Part shown: piece by piece, positions 15,638 through 24,013 of the stretch
Position numbering within the stretch: the first letter of the stretch is position 1
Layout of the letters: the number at the start of each line of letters is the position of its first letter
Origin: Streptomyces sp. NBC_00287
GTDB lineage: Bacteria; Actinomycetota; Actinomycetes; Streptomycetales; Streptomycetaceae
Reading direction: 5' to 3'
Length of the DNA: 64,000 bases
NCBI RefSeq assembly: GCF_036173105.1
Contig: NZ_CP108053.1
Coordinates: 8,184,001 to 8,248,000 of the forward strand
Made by a program: the position numbers and the translations under genes
Notes under the pieces: generated by a model
What the model saw: the letters and a program-made list of their open reading frames with translations, nothing else
What the model was told of the DNA's origin: nothing
Database searches by the model: none

Positions 15638-18244
15638 TCAAGCCGCCCCGAACGCCGAGAACGCCCACCCCGTAGCCTGATGCACCGCATCCCCCGGCAA
15701 CGCCCCGCGCGCGTCACGCAGTGCCTCTGCCAAGGACAGCCCCGCGGTCAGCCCCTTGTGCAGCGCGACCATCAGCGGCACCACCGCGGCGTCGTTGACG
15801 GGGGCGGTGCACGCCACCACCCCCGCCGTGCCCAGCGGGAGCAACGCCGTGACCAGACCGAGGAGTTCGTCGGCGCCCACCGAGGCGAAGCGGGCCGTGT
15901 CGCAGCAGGAGAGGATGATGCGGTACGGGCTGCGGTCGAGGCGTTCGAAGTCGTGCACGATCAGCGGGCCGTCGGCCATCCGCAGTGCGGAGAACAGCGG
16001 GCTGTCCGCCCGGAAGGTGCCATGCGCTGCGATGTGCGCCAGCGCCGCCCCGTCCAGCTCCTCCAACACGCGCGGCACGCTCGCGTCGTCGTCCTCCAGC
16101 AGCGTCGGCGTGCCGTACCGTCCGGCCAGTTCGGGCACCTCCGCGCCACCGGTGGCAAGACCGGGGCCGCGCACCAGCACCTGGCGGCCCCCCGGCGGCG
16201 GCTCGGTCTCCCGGGCGCGCAGCCAACTGCTCGCCGACGGCGACACGCTGACCACCCGCTCCCGCAGCGACGGCAGCAGCGCCCACGGCACCCGGTGCAG
16301 CCGACCGGGCGGTACGACCACGACAGGGCCGGTGCCCAGATGCTCCGCCGCCGGGCCCAGCAGCAGCTCCTCAAGCCGTCGGCCCGACGCCTCCAGCACC
16401 GGCAGCCGCCCCTCGGCACCCGGGTGGGCCAGCCGTCGCAACCCGGCCTGCACATGCTCGGCCTCGGTCTCCGCGTCGGCGAGCAGCCCGCCCTCGTACC
16501 GCCGTACCCGCCCCTGCCCGCACAGCAGCACCTGCACCCGCCCGTCGACCACGACCAGTTCCAGGAGCCGGGTGTCGTCGCCGAGCCGTGCCAGCAGCCG
16601 CGCCGGATCGAAGCGGTCGCCGTCGCCGGGCTCCTCCCCGCGCATGTGCAGGGTGCGTGAGCGGATCTCCCGTTCCAGACGGCGCTGTTCACGCTCGAGA
16701 GCGAGCACGGGCCGCCCCTCCATGCGGGCTTCCTCCGCGCGGGCCGCGATCTCCCGGAAGGCCGTGAGTCCACTCTGCAGCGCGGGATCGGCGGGCGGCC
16801 GGGTCGGCGGGGCGCTCAGCACGGTGGCCCGCCAGCGCTCGCTCCACACCAGCAGCCGCCGCGGCCCCCCGGAGTCCAGGCTCACCCGCTGGGCCAGCGC
16901 GGCGAGTTCGGCGCCCTGAGCGGTGGCCCGGGCCCTGAGCTCGGAGGCGCCCAGCGTCGTACGGTGGTCGTCGAGCACGTCCAGGCCGCGTCGGCACGCC
17001 TCCAGGACCCCGCGCCCGGAACCGGCCGCCCGCGCCCGCAGCGCCTGCGCCGCCCAGCCGGTCATCCGCGCCAGCGGCGGCCCCGCGTGCCTGCTGCGGG
17101 CGGCGGTCCCCAAGTGCCGTTCGGCATCAGCCCGCCAGCCCAGCGCGAGCGCGATCCGGCCCGCGAGCAGGGATGCCTCGGGCGCGGCCGGAGCGCCGAA
17201 GGAGGCCAGCCGGTCGGCGACGGCGGCGGCGTCCGCGACCAGCCGTCCCGAGGCGCGCCCGGTGAGGAGCCGCGCCTCGATCAGCACCAGCCGGGCATGC
17301 GTCTCCCACCAGGTGCGCCGCTGCCCGGCGAACAGCCGTACCGCGAGCGCCGCGCGCGCGATGGCGGTGTGCGGATCGCCCGCGAGCCGGGCCGCCCGGG
17401 CCGCGACCAGCAGCAGCTCCGCCTTGCGCGTGGACTGCCCGCCGATCTCGTCGAGCACCCCGATCGCCGCGTCCGCCTCGGCGAGCGCCTCCGGGGCGAG
17501 TCCGGCGGCCATCAGCACCTCGCAGCGCCGGATGTCGAGCATGAACGTTGGCGTGCCGAGCTTGGCGTACCGCTCCTCGGCCTCGTCCAGCAGCCGCAGC
17601 GCGGCCGGGATGTCGCCCGACCGGAACGCGGCAAGGCCCCGGCTCTCCACGGCGTCCGCCTTGTCGTGCTCCTGGCCTGTGGTGTCCCACAGCGCCTCGG
17701 CCGCCGTGAAGTCCGCGTCCGCCCGCTCCACCGCGCCGAGCGCCAGATGCACGGTCGCCCGCAGGGTCAGCGCCCGCGCCGTCCAGATCACATCGTCCGC
17801 CTGCCGCAGCACCGGAATCGCCCGCCGTACGTCCTCCAGCGCCTCCCGGTGATGCCCCAGCACCCACCAGACGTACGCCCGCCGGTACAGCACCCGCGCG
17901 CGGGTGTGCCCCGTGCCGCGGGCGACGCCCCGCTCGAACGCGGCGAGACCCTGCCGGGTGCGGCCCGCGTGCACCAGCGCCACGCCGAGCGTGCCCAGCA
18001 CGTCCGCCTCCCGGTCCGCCGAGTCCGCGCGCGCCGCGAGATCGCGGGCCCGCCGCAGATGGGCCAGCGCGAGCCGCAGATCGCCGAAGTCCCGCTGCCA
18101 GATGCCGATCACCTGATGGGCGACGGAGGCGTGCAGCGGTGAGGGATCGGCGCCGAGCACCTCTTCCGCCCCGGCCAGAGCCTCACCAGGAGCCGCGAAC
18201 ACCTTCGGCAGCAATTCGAGAACCGAGTCGCTTCCCGCTGTCAC
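15638..18244 (-). CDS. TPR-CHAT protein (caspase-fold protease-like)
   Basis: About 868 residues. The N-terminal ~500 residues are repeated alanine-rich helix pairs typical of TPRs (for example GTLGVALVHAGRTRQGLAAF and RRAYVWWVLGHHREALEDVR). The C-terminal CHAT domain has the caspase-like dyad: His near 741 in HIAAHGTF and Cys near 781 in IILSCCDTA. It is followed by GTAGVVACTAPVNDAA and a terminal AFSAFGAA, as usual for CHAT. Such proteins sense a partner through TPRs and cut a specific protein. It is divergent from a subtilase/ECF sigma/160-residue operon across 109 bp, implying one system. GTG 18244 is a guess (GTG 18280 also fits); the gene has no signal peptide. Confidence 0.85.
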   Translation of the reverse strand: MTAGSDSVLELLPKVFAAPGEALAGAEEVLGADPSPLHASVAHQVIGIWQRDFGDLRLALAHLRRARDLAARADSADREADVLGTLGVALVHAGRTRQGLAAFERGVARGTGHTRARVLYRRAYVWWVLGHHREALEDVRRAIPVLRQADDVIWTARALTLRATVHLALGAVERADADFTAAEALWDTTGQEHDKADAVESRGLAAFRSGDIPAALRLLDEAEERYAKLGTPTFMLDIRRCEVLMAAGLAPEALAEADAAIGVLDEIGGQSTRKAELLLVAARAARLAGDPHTAIARAALAVRLFAGQRRTWWETHARLVLIEARLLTGRASGRLVADAAAVADRLASFGAPAAPEASLLAGRIALALGWRADAERHLGTAARSRHAGPPLARMTGWAAQALRARAAGSGRGVLEACRRGLDVLDDHRTTLGASELRARATAQGAELAALAQRVSLDSGGPRRLLVWSERWRATVLSAPPTRPPADPALQSGLTAFREIAARAEEARMEGRPVLALEREQRRLEREIRSRTLHMRGEEPGDGDRFDPARLLARLGDDTRLLELVVVDGRVQVLLCGQGRVRRYEGGLLADAETEAEHVQAGLRRLAHPGAEGRLPVLEASGRRLEELLLGPAAEHLGTGPVVVVPPGRLHRVPWALLPSLRERVVSVSPSASSWLRARETEPPPGGRQVLVRGPGLATGGAEVPELAGRYGTPTLLEDDDASVPRVLEELDGAALAHIAAHGTFRADSPLFSALRMADGPLIVHDFERLDRSPYRIILSCCDTARFASVGADELLGLVTALLPLGTAGVVACTAPVNDAAVVPLMVALHKGLTAGLSLAEALRDARGALPGDAVHQATGWAFSAFGAA

Positions 18245-18353
18245 TCCACGGATGGTAGTGCTCCCTCTTGCCGCCCACACAGGTTTGGCGCTGTATCAAT
18301 CGACGGCTCCGCGGCTCTGTCTGAAGACCGTCGTACCAGCGGGAGGACTCGCC

Positions 18354-19793
18354 ATGGCACCACAGCGATTCAACGAACAGTTCGACCAGATCCAGCGCTC
18401 CATGCCCGACGTCCCTCTGGCGATGGGCCCCGACGACTCCGCCGAGTTCATGTACGAGAAGGGCGTCGTGCTGGCCAGGGACGGTGAGGAGGCCCGCGTC
18501 GTCGAGGACGCCGTGCGCGAGCACTTCACGACGTTCACCGGCCTGACCGCCGACCATGTGCGCCGGGCGAGCCCGGAGACCAACCGCTCCGGCATCACCC
18601 GGATCCAGGTCGGCGACCCCGGACACGGCGACCGGCGCGGTGACCGGGCCGTCGCCGGTGCGCTCAGGGCCCTGCGCTCGGCGGAGGGCCGGGCCGGACG
18701 GCGCCTGGTCAGCCGTAACCATGTGGTGTCCATCGCCGTCAACGCCTGCCCGGGCGACGAGCCCGTACCGGCCCCGCTCACCCAGCCGCCCAACCCCTCG
18801 GCGGCCGAAGGGCTTTACGACGCGGACACGGCCGTCGGCGTCCTCGTCATCGACACCGGACTGATGAAGGACTACCGCTCCTACCCGCTGCTCGCGCACA
18901 CCGACGGCGACGCGCAGATCAAGGAGTGCGACGACGACGGCATACTCCAGCAGTACGTCGGACACGGCACGTTCATCGCCGGACTCGTCGCGGCCGTGTC
19001 GCCCAACACCGAGATCACCGTCCGCAACACCCTCAACGACGCGGGCGCGATCCTGGAGTCGGAGTTCGGCGACAAGCTCTTCGAGGCTGTCGACCGCGGC
19101 GGTTGGCCGGACATCCTCAGCCTGTCCGCCGGCACCTCCAACGGCCGTAACGACGGACTGCTCGGCCTCGACGCCTTCATGACGGAACTGCGCGCCCAGC
19201 GCACCCTGTTGGTCGCCGCCGCAGGCAACAACGCCAGCGCCACACCCTTCTGGCCCGCGGCCTACGCCGACCTCCCCGACTACGCCGACTCCGTGCTGTC
19301 GATCGGCGCGCTGCGCGGCGACGGCGAGCACGGCGCCTGCTTCAGCAACCACGGCGCCTGGGTGAAGGCCTACGCCCCCGGAGAGCGCCTCACCAGCTCG
19401 TTCACCGGGTTCGACGTGCCCGTTCCGTATGTGTACCAGCACTCCACCTACGACTCCTGCCGGTACGGCTTCGCCTACATGTGCACCTGCCAGTCGCCGC
19501 GGCACACCGGCCTGTTGAGCGAGGAGCGGGCCGCGACCACCACCGGCAAGCCGGACCAGGTGATGTTCGAGGGGTTCGCGCACTGGAGCGGCACCTCGTT
19601 CGCCACCCCCGTGGTCGCCGGCATGGTCGCCGCGCACATGGCCGCGCACAAGGAGACCGACCCCCGCGTCGCCCGGACCCAACTGCTCGCCGGGAACACC
19701 GAGTACGCGGAGGTGCGCGGGGCGCATGTGCCGGCGCTGCGCCCGCCCACCTGGCGCCCGGTCCCCGTCGTGCCGCTCACTCCTCCGGCATGA
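18354..19793 (+). CDS. Cytoplasmic subtilisin-like serine peptidase (S8) of the CHAT-sigma locus
   Basis: The 479-residue protein has the S8 triad: Asp167 in LVIDTG, His204 in GHGTFIAG, Ser415 in GTSFATPVVAG, with the oxyanion Asn in AAAGNNAS. There is no signal peptide; instead a 150-residue N-terminal domain of unknown type (FEYEKGVVLARD-like opening, residues 1-150) precedes the catalytic core, so it should act inside the cell. A Cys-containing insert (TYDSCRYGFAYMCTCQSPR) lies before the catalytic Ser. The ATG at 18354 follows GGGAGGA at 18341-18347. It is first gene of an operon with an ECF sigma factor and a small protein, divergent from TPR-CHAT, suggesting a two-protease regulatory cascade. 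Confidence 0.9.
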   Translation: MAPQRFNEQFDQIQRSMPDVPLAMGPDDSAEFMYEKGVVLARDGEEARVVEDAVREHFTTFTGLTADHVRRASPETNRSGITRIQVGDPGHGDRRGDRAVAGALRALRSAEGRAGRRLVSRNHVVSIAVNACPGDEPVPAPLTQPPNPSAAEGLYDADTAVGVLVIDTGLMKDYRSYPLLAHTDGDAQIKECDDDGILQQYVGHGTFIAGLVAAVSPNTEITVRNTLNDAGAILESEFGDKLFEAVDRGGWPDILSLSAGTSNGRNDGLLGLDAFMTELRAQRTLLVAAAGNNASATPFWPAAYADLPDYADSVLSIGALRGDGEHGACFSNHGAWVKAYAPGERLTSSFTGFDVPVPYVYQHSTYDSCRYGFAYMCTCQSPRHTGLLSEERAATTTGKPDQVMFEGFAHWSGTSFATPVVAGMVAAHMAAHKETDPRVARTQLLAGNTEYAEVRGAHVPALRPPTWRPVPVVPLTPPA

Positions 19794-19852
19794 GGTTCGG
19801 AACCGCCCCCTCCGCGGCGTACGATGACTTGCCGTACACGAGGGGTGGGGCC

Positions 19853-20428
19853 GTGGATCGTGCAGATGTCGGCGCGCTCGTCCAGTCCGCCGTCGACGGT
19901 GAAGCGGCGGCCTGGAAGGCGCTCGTGGAAGGGCTGAGCCCGCTGGTGTGGTCGGTGGTGCGTTCCCACCGGCTCTCGGACGCCGACGCGCACGAGGTGT
20001 ACCAGACCGTCTGGTTCCGCTTCGCCCAGCATCTGGGCCGTATCCGCGAACCGGACAAGGCCGGGTCATGGCTCGCCAGCACCGCCCGGCACGAGAGCCT
20101 GAAGGTCCTGAAGAACCTGCGGCGGCTCACGCCGACCGACGATCCGCAACTGCTGGACCGGGTCAGCGAGGACCGTACGCCCGAGGAGTCGCTCCTGGAC
20201 TCCGAGGAGGCGGCCGCCCAGAGCGAGCGCGTCCGGTGGTTGTGGCAGGAGTTCGAGGAACTCGGGGACCGCTGCCGTCAGTTGCTGCGCGTGCTGATGT
20301 CCACACCGCCGCCCAGCTACCAGGAGGTGTCCGCCGCACTGGGCATCGCCGTGGGGAGCATCGGGCCACTGCGCCAGCGCTGTCTGCGCCGCCTGAGGGC
20401 ACGACTCGACGCACGGGGAGCGCTGTGA
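19853..20428 (+). CDS. ECF-type RNA polymerase sigma factor of the CHAT-protease locus
   Basis: A 191-residue sigma-70 family protein. Region 2 is seen in VWSVVRSHRLSDADAHEVYQ and TVWFRFAQHLGRIREPDKAG, with SWLASTARHESLKVL binding the -10. Region 4 is YQEVSAALGIAVGSIGPLRQ then RCLRRLRARLD. GTG 19853 follows a purine-rich AGGGGTGGGG. It lies 59 bases after the protease and overlaps the next gene by four bases as GTGA. No classical zinc-binding anti-sigma follows. Control may come instead from the coupled 160-residue protein and the neighbouring proteases, an inference drawn from the layout. Confidence 0.92.
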   Translation: MDRADVGALVQSAVDGEAAAWKALVEGLSPLVWSVVRSHRLSDADAHEVYQTVWFRFAQHLGRIREPDKAGSWLASTARHESLKVLKNLRRLTPTDDPQLLDRVSEDRTPEESLLDSEEAAAQSERVRWLWQEFEELGDRCRQLLRVLMSTPPPSYQEVSAALGIAVGSIGPLRQRCLRRLRARLDARGAL

Positions 20429-20907
20429 ACGACGACGACATGAACCATGAGCTCGACGCATTCGACGAGGACGGCTTCGACGGCGCGCTGCTGGAGGAGG
20501 AACTCCGGCGGGCCGCCGCCATCCTGGACCCGGTCCCGGCGGAACTGAGCCGGATCGCCGTCGACGCCTACGCCCTGCATGACCTCGACGCCCGTATCGC
20601 CGAGCTGACCTTCGACTCGGTGGTCGACGCCATCCCCGTAAGGGGAGCCACGGACGTGCCGCGGATGCTGACCTTCCGCGCGGGCGAGGTCACCGTCGAC
20701 GTCGAGGTAACAGGTCAGGGCCTGATGGGGCAGGTGCTGCCGCCCCAGCCGGCCCGGATCGAGGTGCTCAGCGGCCCCCAGTCGGCGGCGCCCCTCACGG
20801 CGGACGCCATGGGCCGCTTCGCCAGCGACTCCCCACCCACCGGCCCGTTCGCGCTACGGCTGCGGACCGGCGGGGAGGTGGTCGTCACGGAGTGGCTACG
20901 CGCCTAG
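20425..20907 (+). CDS. Uncharacterised 160-residue protein coupled to the ECF sigma factor
   Basis: This acidic protein opens with a charged helical part (MNDDDMNHELDAFDEDG, LLEEELRRAAAILDPVPAEL) and an ALHDLDARIAELTFDS segment. A beta-rich C-terminal half follows (MLTFRAGEVTVDVEVTGQG, LRLRTGGEVVVTEWL). I know no enzymatic motif in it and see no membrane helix or signal. Its GTG overlaps the sigma factor stop (GTGA), so the two are made together, a usual arrangement for sigma/antisigma pairs. It is the best candidate in the locus for an inhibitor or protease substrate, but this is inference only. Confidence 0.8.
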   Translation: MNDDDMNHELDAFDEDGFDGALLEEELRRAAAILDPVPAELSRIAVDAYALHDLDARIAELTFDSVVDAIPVRGATDVPRMLTFRAGEVTVDVEVTGQGLMGQVLPPQPARIEVLSGPQSAAPLTADAMGRFASDSPPTGPFALRLRTGGEVVVTEWLRA

Positions 20908-20914
20908 GGTCTGG

Positions 20915-21275
20915 TCACCAGGCGCAGGGCAGGGACTGCGGGCCGCGGATCATGGTCCTACGGCGCCACACCACCTGGTCGGGTGGCACCGCGAGCCGCA
21001 GTCCCGGCAGCCGCTCCAGCAGCTCGGGGCGGGTGAGCAGCAGATACAGCATCTGCCCGCAGTTGTGGGTGACGGCCTCGCCGCCGATCTGCAACGGTCC
21101 GGCGAGTCCGACGGCCTCGGTCTCGCTGATGTCACCGCGCTGCACGGCGGCCCCGAGCAGCGAGTACACATCGTCGCCGGTGCTGTGCGAAGTCGGTGCC
21201 GTCGAGGTCCAGCGCGGGCCAGTCCCGGACCGGGGGCGGGGCCTGGCCGGTGAGCGTGGTGGTCTCCTCAGTCAT
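20915..21275 (-). pseudogene. Cytochrome P450 remnant with internal deletions and a frameshift
   Basis: Three pieces of one P450 survive in order. From ATG 21275 the frame gives a P450-like N-terminus (PVRDWPALDLDGTDF). After a frame change come I-helix residues (ETEAVGLAGPLQIGGEAV, then NCGQMLYLLLTRPELLERL), and in that same frame a P450 C-terminus (LRLAVPPDQVVWRRRTMIRG, ending PQSLPCAW). The ExxR helix, the haem-binding cysteine loop and most substrate-recognition segments are missing. It cannot bind haem. The frame changes near 21185 and the internal joint is near 21035. It lies eight bases past the 160-residue gene, convergent to it. Confidence 0.75.
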
Positions 21276-21330
21276 GCCACCACCCTCACCCCCCCGCCCC
21301 GCTGTCGCCCGGGAGTGCTCCAGCCGGTGG

Positions 21331-22113
21331 TCACCCGGGCAGAGCGTCGACCAGCCGCGCGAGCGCCGAGGCGAGCCGGTTGAGCCCCGGCCCGGCGGGC
21401 CCGCCCGGCTCGGTCATGTACGTGTCCCGCCGGATCTCCACCATCAGCGCACTGACCCGCGGATCGCTCCCGTAGAACTCCAGCGGCACGTACGTCCCGC
21501 TGAACGGGCTGTCGAGCCCGACGTCCCCGCACTCCTCGAAGGCCTCGCGGGCCGCGGCGAGCAGCCCCGGAGGCGTGTGAAAGGAGTCGGTACCGAGGCA
21601 GACGGGCGGCCGCGGCCCCTCGCCGTGCAGCTCATAGGGCAGGGCCCGGCTCGGATAGGAGTGCACATCCACGATCACGGCCCGCCCGGTGGCCGCGAGC
21701 CGCCCCGCGACGGCGTCGGTCATGGCCTGTGCGTAGGGCCGGAAGTACCGCGCGAGCAGCGGCTCGGGATCGCCGTCCGCCTCCCGCAGCACGTCCTTGT
21801 GCGTCGTCCGCGTGTATACGGCGCCCATGCCGACGGCGAGCATCTCCTCCCGCTCGTCGGGGAACCGCTCGGGGTCGACGACGAGCCGGGACAGCCGGTT
21901 GGCGAACACCCAGGGTGTGCGAGCACAAGCCGCCGCTGCCGCACCGGCGATCCGCTCGGTGTGCGAGTCGGTGATGTGATCGAGCTCCCGGGTGAGGGCC
22001 GCGTCCTCCAGCACGATGCCGGTGCGTACGTCGGCGGGTATCTCCCGTGCGGAGTGCGGGACATGAAGGATCACGGGGGAGTGGTCGGCACCGGGGGTGA
22101 CAGTGAAGTTCAT
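21331..22113 (-). CDS. N-formylglutamate amidohydrolase-family protein
   Basis: A 260-residue protein of the FGase/HutG2 family. Recognisable parts are the N-terminal VILHVPHSAREIP, the FANRLSRLVVDPERFPDE arginine-rich patch, IVDVHSYPS with the metal-binding His, and the acid pair in LMVEIRRDTYM. The family hydrolyses N-formylglutamate or related N-acyl amino acids using a bound metal. No histidine-degradation genes lie nearby, so the substrate here is open. The ATG at 22113 starts MNFTVTPGADHSP. The DinB gene lies just upstream in the same direction and they may be co-transcribed. Confidence 0.85.
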   Translation of the reverse strand: MNFTVTPGADHSPVILHVPHSAREIPADVRTGIVLEDAALTRELDHITDSHTERIAGAAAAACARTPWVFANRLSRLVVDPERFPDEREEMLAVGMGAVYTRTTHKDVLREADGDPEPLLARYFRPYAQAMTDAVAGRLAATGRAVIVDVHSYPSRALPYELHGEGPRPPVCLGTDSFHTPPGLLAAAREAFEECGDVGLDSPFSGTYVPLEFYGSDPRVSALMVEIRRDTYMTEPGGPAGPGLNRLASALARLVDALPG

Positions 22114-22122
22114 CGGTCGGTT

Positions 22123-22683
22123 CTACTGCCCCACCCGGCCGTCGACGCACTCGCGCAACAGGTCGGCGTGTCCGCAGTGCCGGGCGTACTCCTCGATGCG
22201 GTGGACCCACAGCTCACGGATGGAGTTCTCGTCCTTGCCCACCCGGGTACCCGGATCCGGATACCCGGCCAGCACGGCGTCCGTCGCCGCCTGTTCCCGG
22301 TGGAGGTCGGCGAACGCGCTGTCGACCAGTGCCTGTTCCGCGGCGACGTCGTCGAAGTCGGCGTCACGGACCCCGTACAGCTTCGGTTCCGGCTCGCCCG
22401 GCACGATCCAGTTCCGCCAGTCCCGCTCGACCTCGGCGAGATGGCGGACCAGACCGAGCAGCGACATGGTCGACGGCGGCACCGAGCGGCGCGCCAGCTG
22501 CTCCGGATCCAGCCCCTGGCACTTCATCTCCAGGGTCAGCCGGAAGTCCCGCAGGACGCTCCGGTACGTCTCCAACTCGCCGTCCGGACCAGGGCCCTCG
22601 TTCTCGCGGGGGTCCTTGTCGGGGTCCGCCCACATATCGGGGTACACGCTGGCCTGGGTCCACCGCTCGGGTACGTCAGTCAC
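22123..22683 (-). CDS. DinB/DUF664-family protein
   Basis: About 186 residues with the four-helix DinB/MST-like pattern: LETYRSVLRDFRLTLEMKCQ, STMSLLGLVRHLAEVERDWR and WVHRIEEYARHCGHADLLRE. The conserved His in VRHLAEVE and the HxxxH pair in RHCGHAD are the usual divalent-metal ligands. Many members are thiol-dependent S-transferases or have unknown roles; the substrate cannot be told. The start is unsure: GTG 22683 gives MTDVPERW; GTG 22692 and a further one at 22719 are possible. Its stop lies nine bases before the FGase-like gene start. Confidence 0.82.
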   Translation of the reverse strand: MTDVPERWTQASVYPDMWADPDKDPRENEGPGPDGELETYRSVLRDFRLTLEMKCQGLDPEQLARRSVPPSTMSLLGLVRHLAEVERDWRNWIVPGEPEPKLYGVRDADFDDVAAEQALVDSAFADLHREQAATDAVLAGYPDPGTRVGKDENSIRELWVHRIEEYARHCGHADLLRECVDGRVGQ

Positions 22684-22749
22684 CCTGCTCACGATGATGA
22701 TCAAAGGCGCGGCGCGCAAGCGATTATCGGCGCGCCGCCCAGCGGTGGG

Positions 22750-23415
22750 TCAGGCGCCTTCGAGGGATCGGAAGCCCGCCGCCGCGACCTCGAGTGCCTC
22801 GGTCAGTGAGGCGACTTCACGCAGGACTCCGGTCGGCAGCACGCTCACTCGGTAGTGGTCCTCGTCCTCCGACAGTGGGGTGATCTTCGCAAGGCCGGAC
22901 TCCAGGTCGTGTTCGAACGGATTTCCGCTGAGCATCAGGCTGTGGTGGCTGATGTCCGGGTAGAACCTCCGCAGTTCAGGGTGGTCGTGGGCGGCCCGGA
23001 GGAGCGGGCGATCGGCCGAGTGCCAGTCGCTGGACAGCAGTTCGCGCCACTTCGCGGGGACGGGGTCCCCGTCCTCGAAGCCCTGCGCGAGTTCGCTCCA
23101 GCTCATGAACGGGAACCGATCGTGCAACTCCCGCAGTCGGCAGCCCTGGCGCCACAGACCCACCACTCCCATCACGGTGACGAGATCGTCCGTCCAGCCT
23201 TCCGACAGGGCGAACGTGCGCCGGAGCTGAATCCGCACATGGAAGTTGTCCACCGCGCGCGGGAACACGAGCACAGTCCCGCGCTCGGCAGGCGTCTCGG
23301 CCCCGGCGTCCGGTCCGGACACCGCCCGCAGCTCGCCCAAGTCGATGCCGTGCTCCCGCGCGATGCCCTCCAAACGCCGGACAAACTCCACAGACGCCCC
23401 ATCGCCCGTCACCAT
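22750..23415 (-). CDS. DUF6193-like protein of unknown function
   Basis: The 221-residue soluble protein contains GTVLVFPRAVDNFHVRIQL, a helical WSELAQGFEDGDPVPAKWR, and near the C-terminus RAAHDHPELRRFYPDISHHSL followed by a strand-rich end. The HPELRRFYP-SHHSL pattern resembles proteins grouped as DUF6193, found near natural-product genes in Streptomyces. This assignment is from memory of the pattern and is moderate. No catalytic motif or signal peptide is seen. ATG 23415 (MVTGDGAS) is chosen; the longer frame upstream begins with an arginine-rich stretch unlike a real N-terminus. Confidence 0.6.
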   Translation of the reverse strand: MVTGDGASVEFVRRLEGIAREHGIDLGELRAVSGPDAGAETPAERGTVLVFPRAVDNFHVRIQLRRTFALSEGWTDDLVTVMGVVGLWRQGCRLRELHDRFPFMSWSELAQGFEDGDPVPAKWRELLSSDWHSADRPLLRAAHDHPELRRFYPDISHHSLMLSGNPFEHDLESGLAKITPLSEDEDHYRVSVLPTGVLREVASLTEALEVAAAGFRSLEGA

Positions 23416-23507
23416 GCACACCCCCACGATCACTGTCACTCGAACGGCCACGACAGGCCGGTGCGTGCGCCGGTCCGGTGTCCGGCGCACGCCGCCTTCT
23501 GGCTACG

Positions 23508-23858
23508 TCAGTTCAGCGGAGCCGGCAGGGGAGTGCCGTAGAAGGTGACCGGCGGCCAACCCCGGGACACGGCCAGCTCGTTGAGGAACTGGGCGATCTC
23601 CAGCGGGGCGATGGAGTACGACTCCGGTGCCTCGGACGTCGAGACGCGGAACTCGATGCGCACTTCCGCGGGGTTGTCGTTGATCTCCATGGAAGAACTT
23701 CCCTTGAAGAACGTGCCGGGCTCGAACTCGGTCGCCGTGGCCTCCGCGCCGGCCTCCGCCGCCTGGGCCGGCTGTGCTGACGCCGCGCTGCCGAGCACCG
23801 CCCCCGCCGCGGTCGTACCGGAATAGCCGAGCAGGGATCGTCTGGACAGGCTGGACAT
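23508..23858 (-). CDS. Small secreted protein with Tat-type signal, unknown function
   Basis: A 116-residue protein. The N-terminus MSSLSRRSLLGYSGTTAAG has the twin-arginine pattern SRRSLLG followed by a weakly hydrophobic stretch and an AQAAEA cleavage site. The mature part of about 80 residues (EFEPGTFFKG, MEINDNPAEVRIEFRVSTS, EIAQFLNELAVSRGWPP) has no motif I know. Tat export suggests it folds, perhaps around a cofactor, before secretion. It stands alone between the icd terminator and the DUF6193-like gene. Confidence 0.65.
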   Translation of the reverse strand: MSSLSRRSLLGYSGTTAAGAVLGSAASAQPAQAAEAGAEATATEFEPGTFFKGSSSMEINDNPAEVRIEFRVSTSEAPESYSIAPLEIAQFLNELAVSRGWPPVTFYGTPLPAPLN

Positions 23859-23962
23859 GGTTCCCCTCCCTGAGTGGCCGTACGGGTGTCTCCCGTGGCC
23901 GCGGGAGTGATCGTAAGCATGATCGACGGCCGCGCAGGGCTGAACGAGATCGTCCGGAAAAG

Positions 23963-23999
23963 CCGGAGGGCCGGCACCAGGTCGGTGCCGGCCCTCCGG
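23963..23999 (-). terminator. Perfect 16-bp hairpin terminator of icd
   Basis: The inverted repeat 23963-23978/23984-23999 is perfect over 16 bp with a 5-base loop (AGGTC). It begins 15 bases after the isocitrate dehydrogenase stop (read leftward). It is the cleanest intrinsic-type terminator in the window, again without a U-tract. Confidence 0.85.
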
Positions 24000-24013
24000 A
24001 TGAGCTCAAGGCA

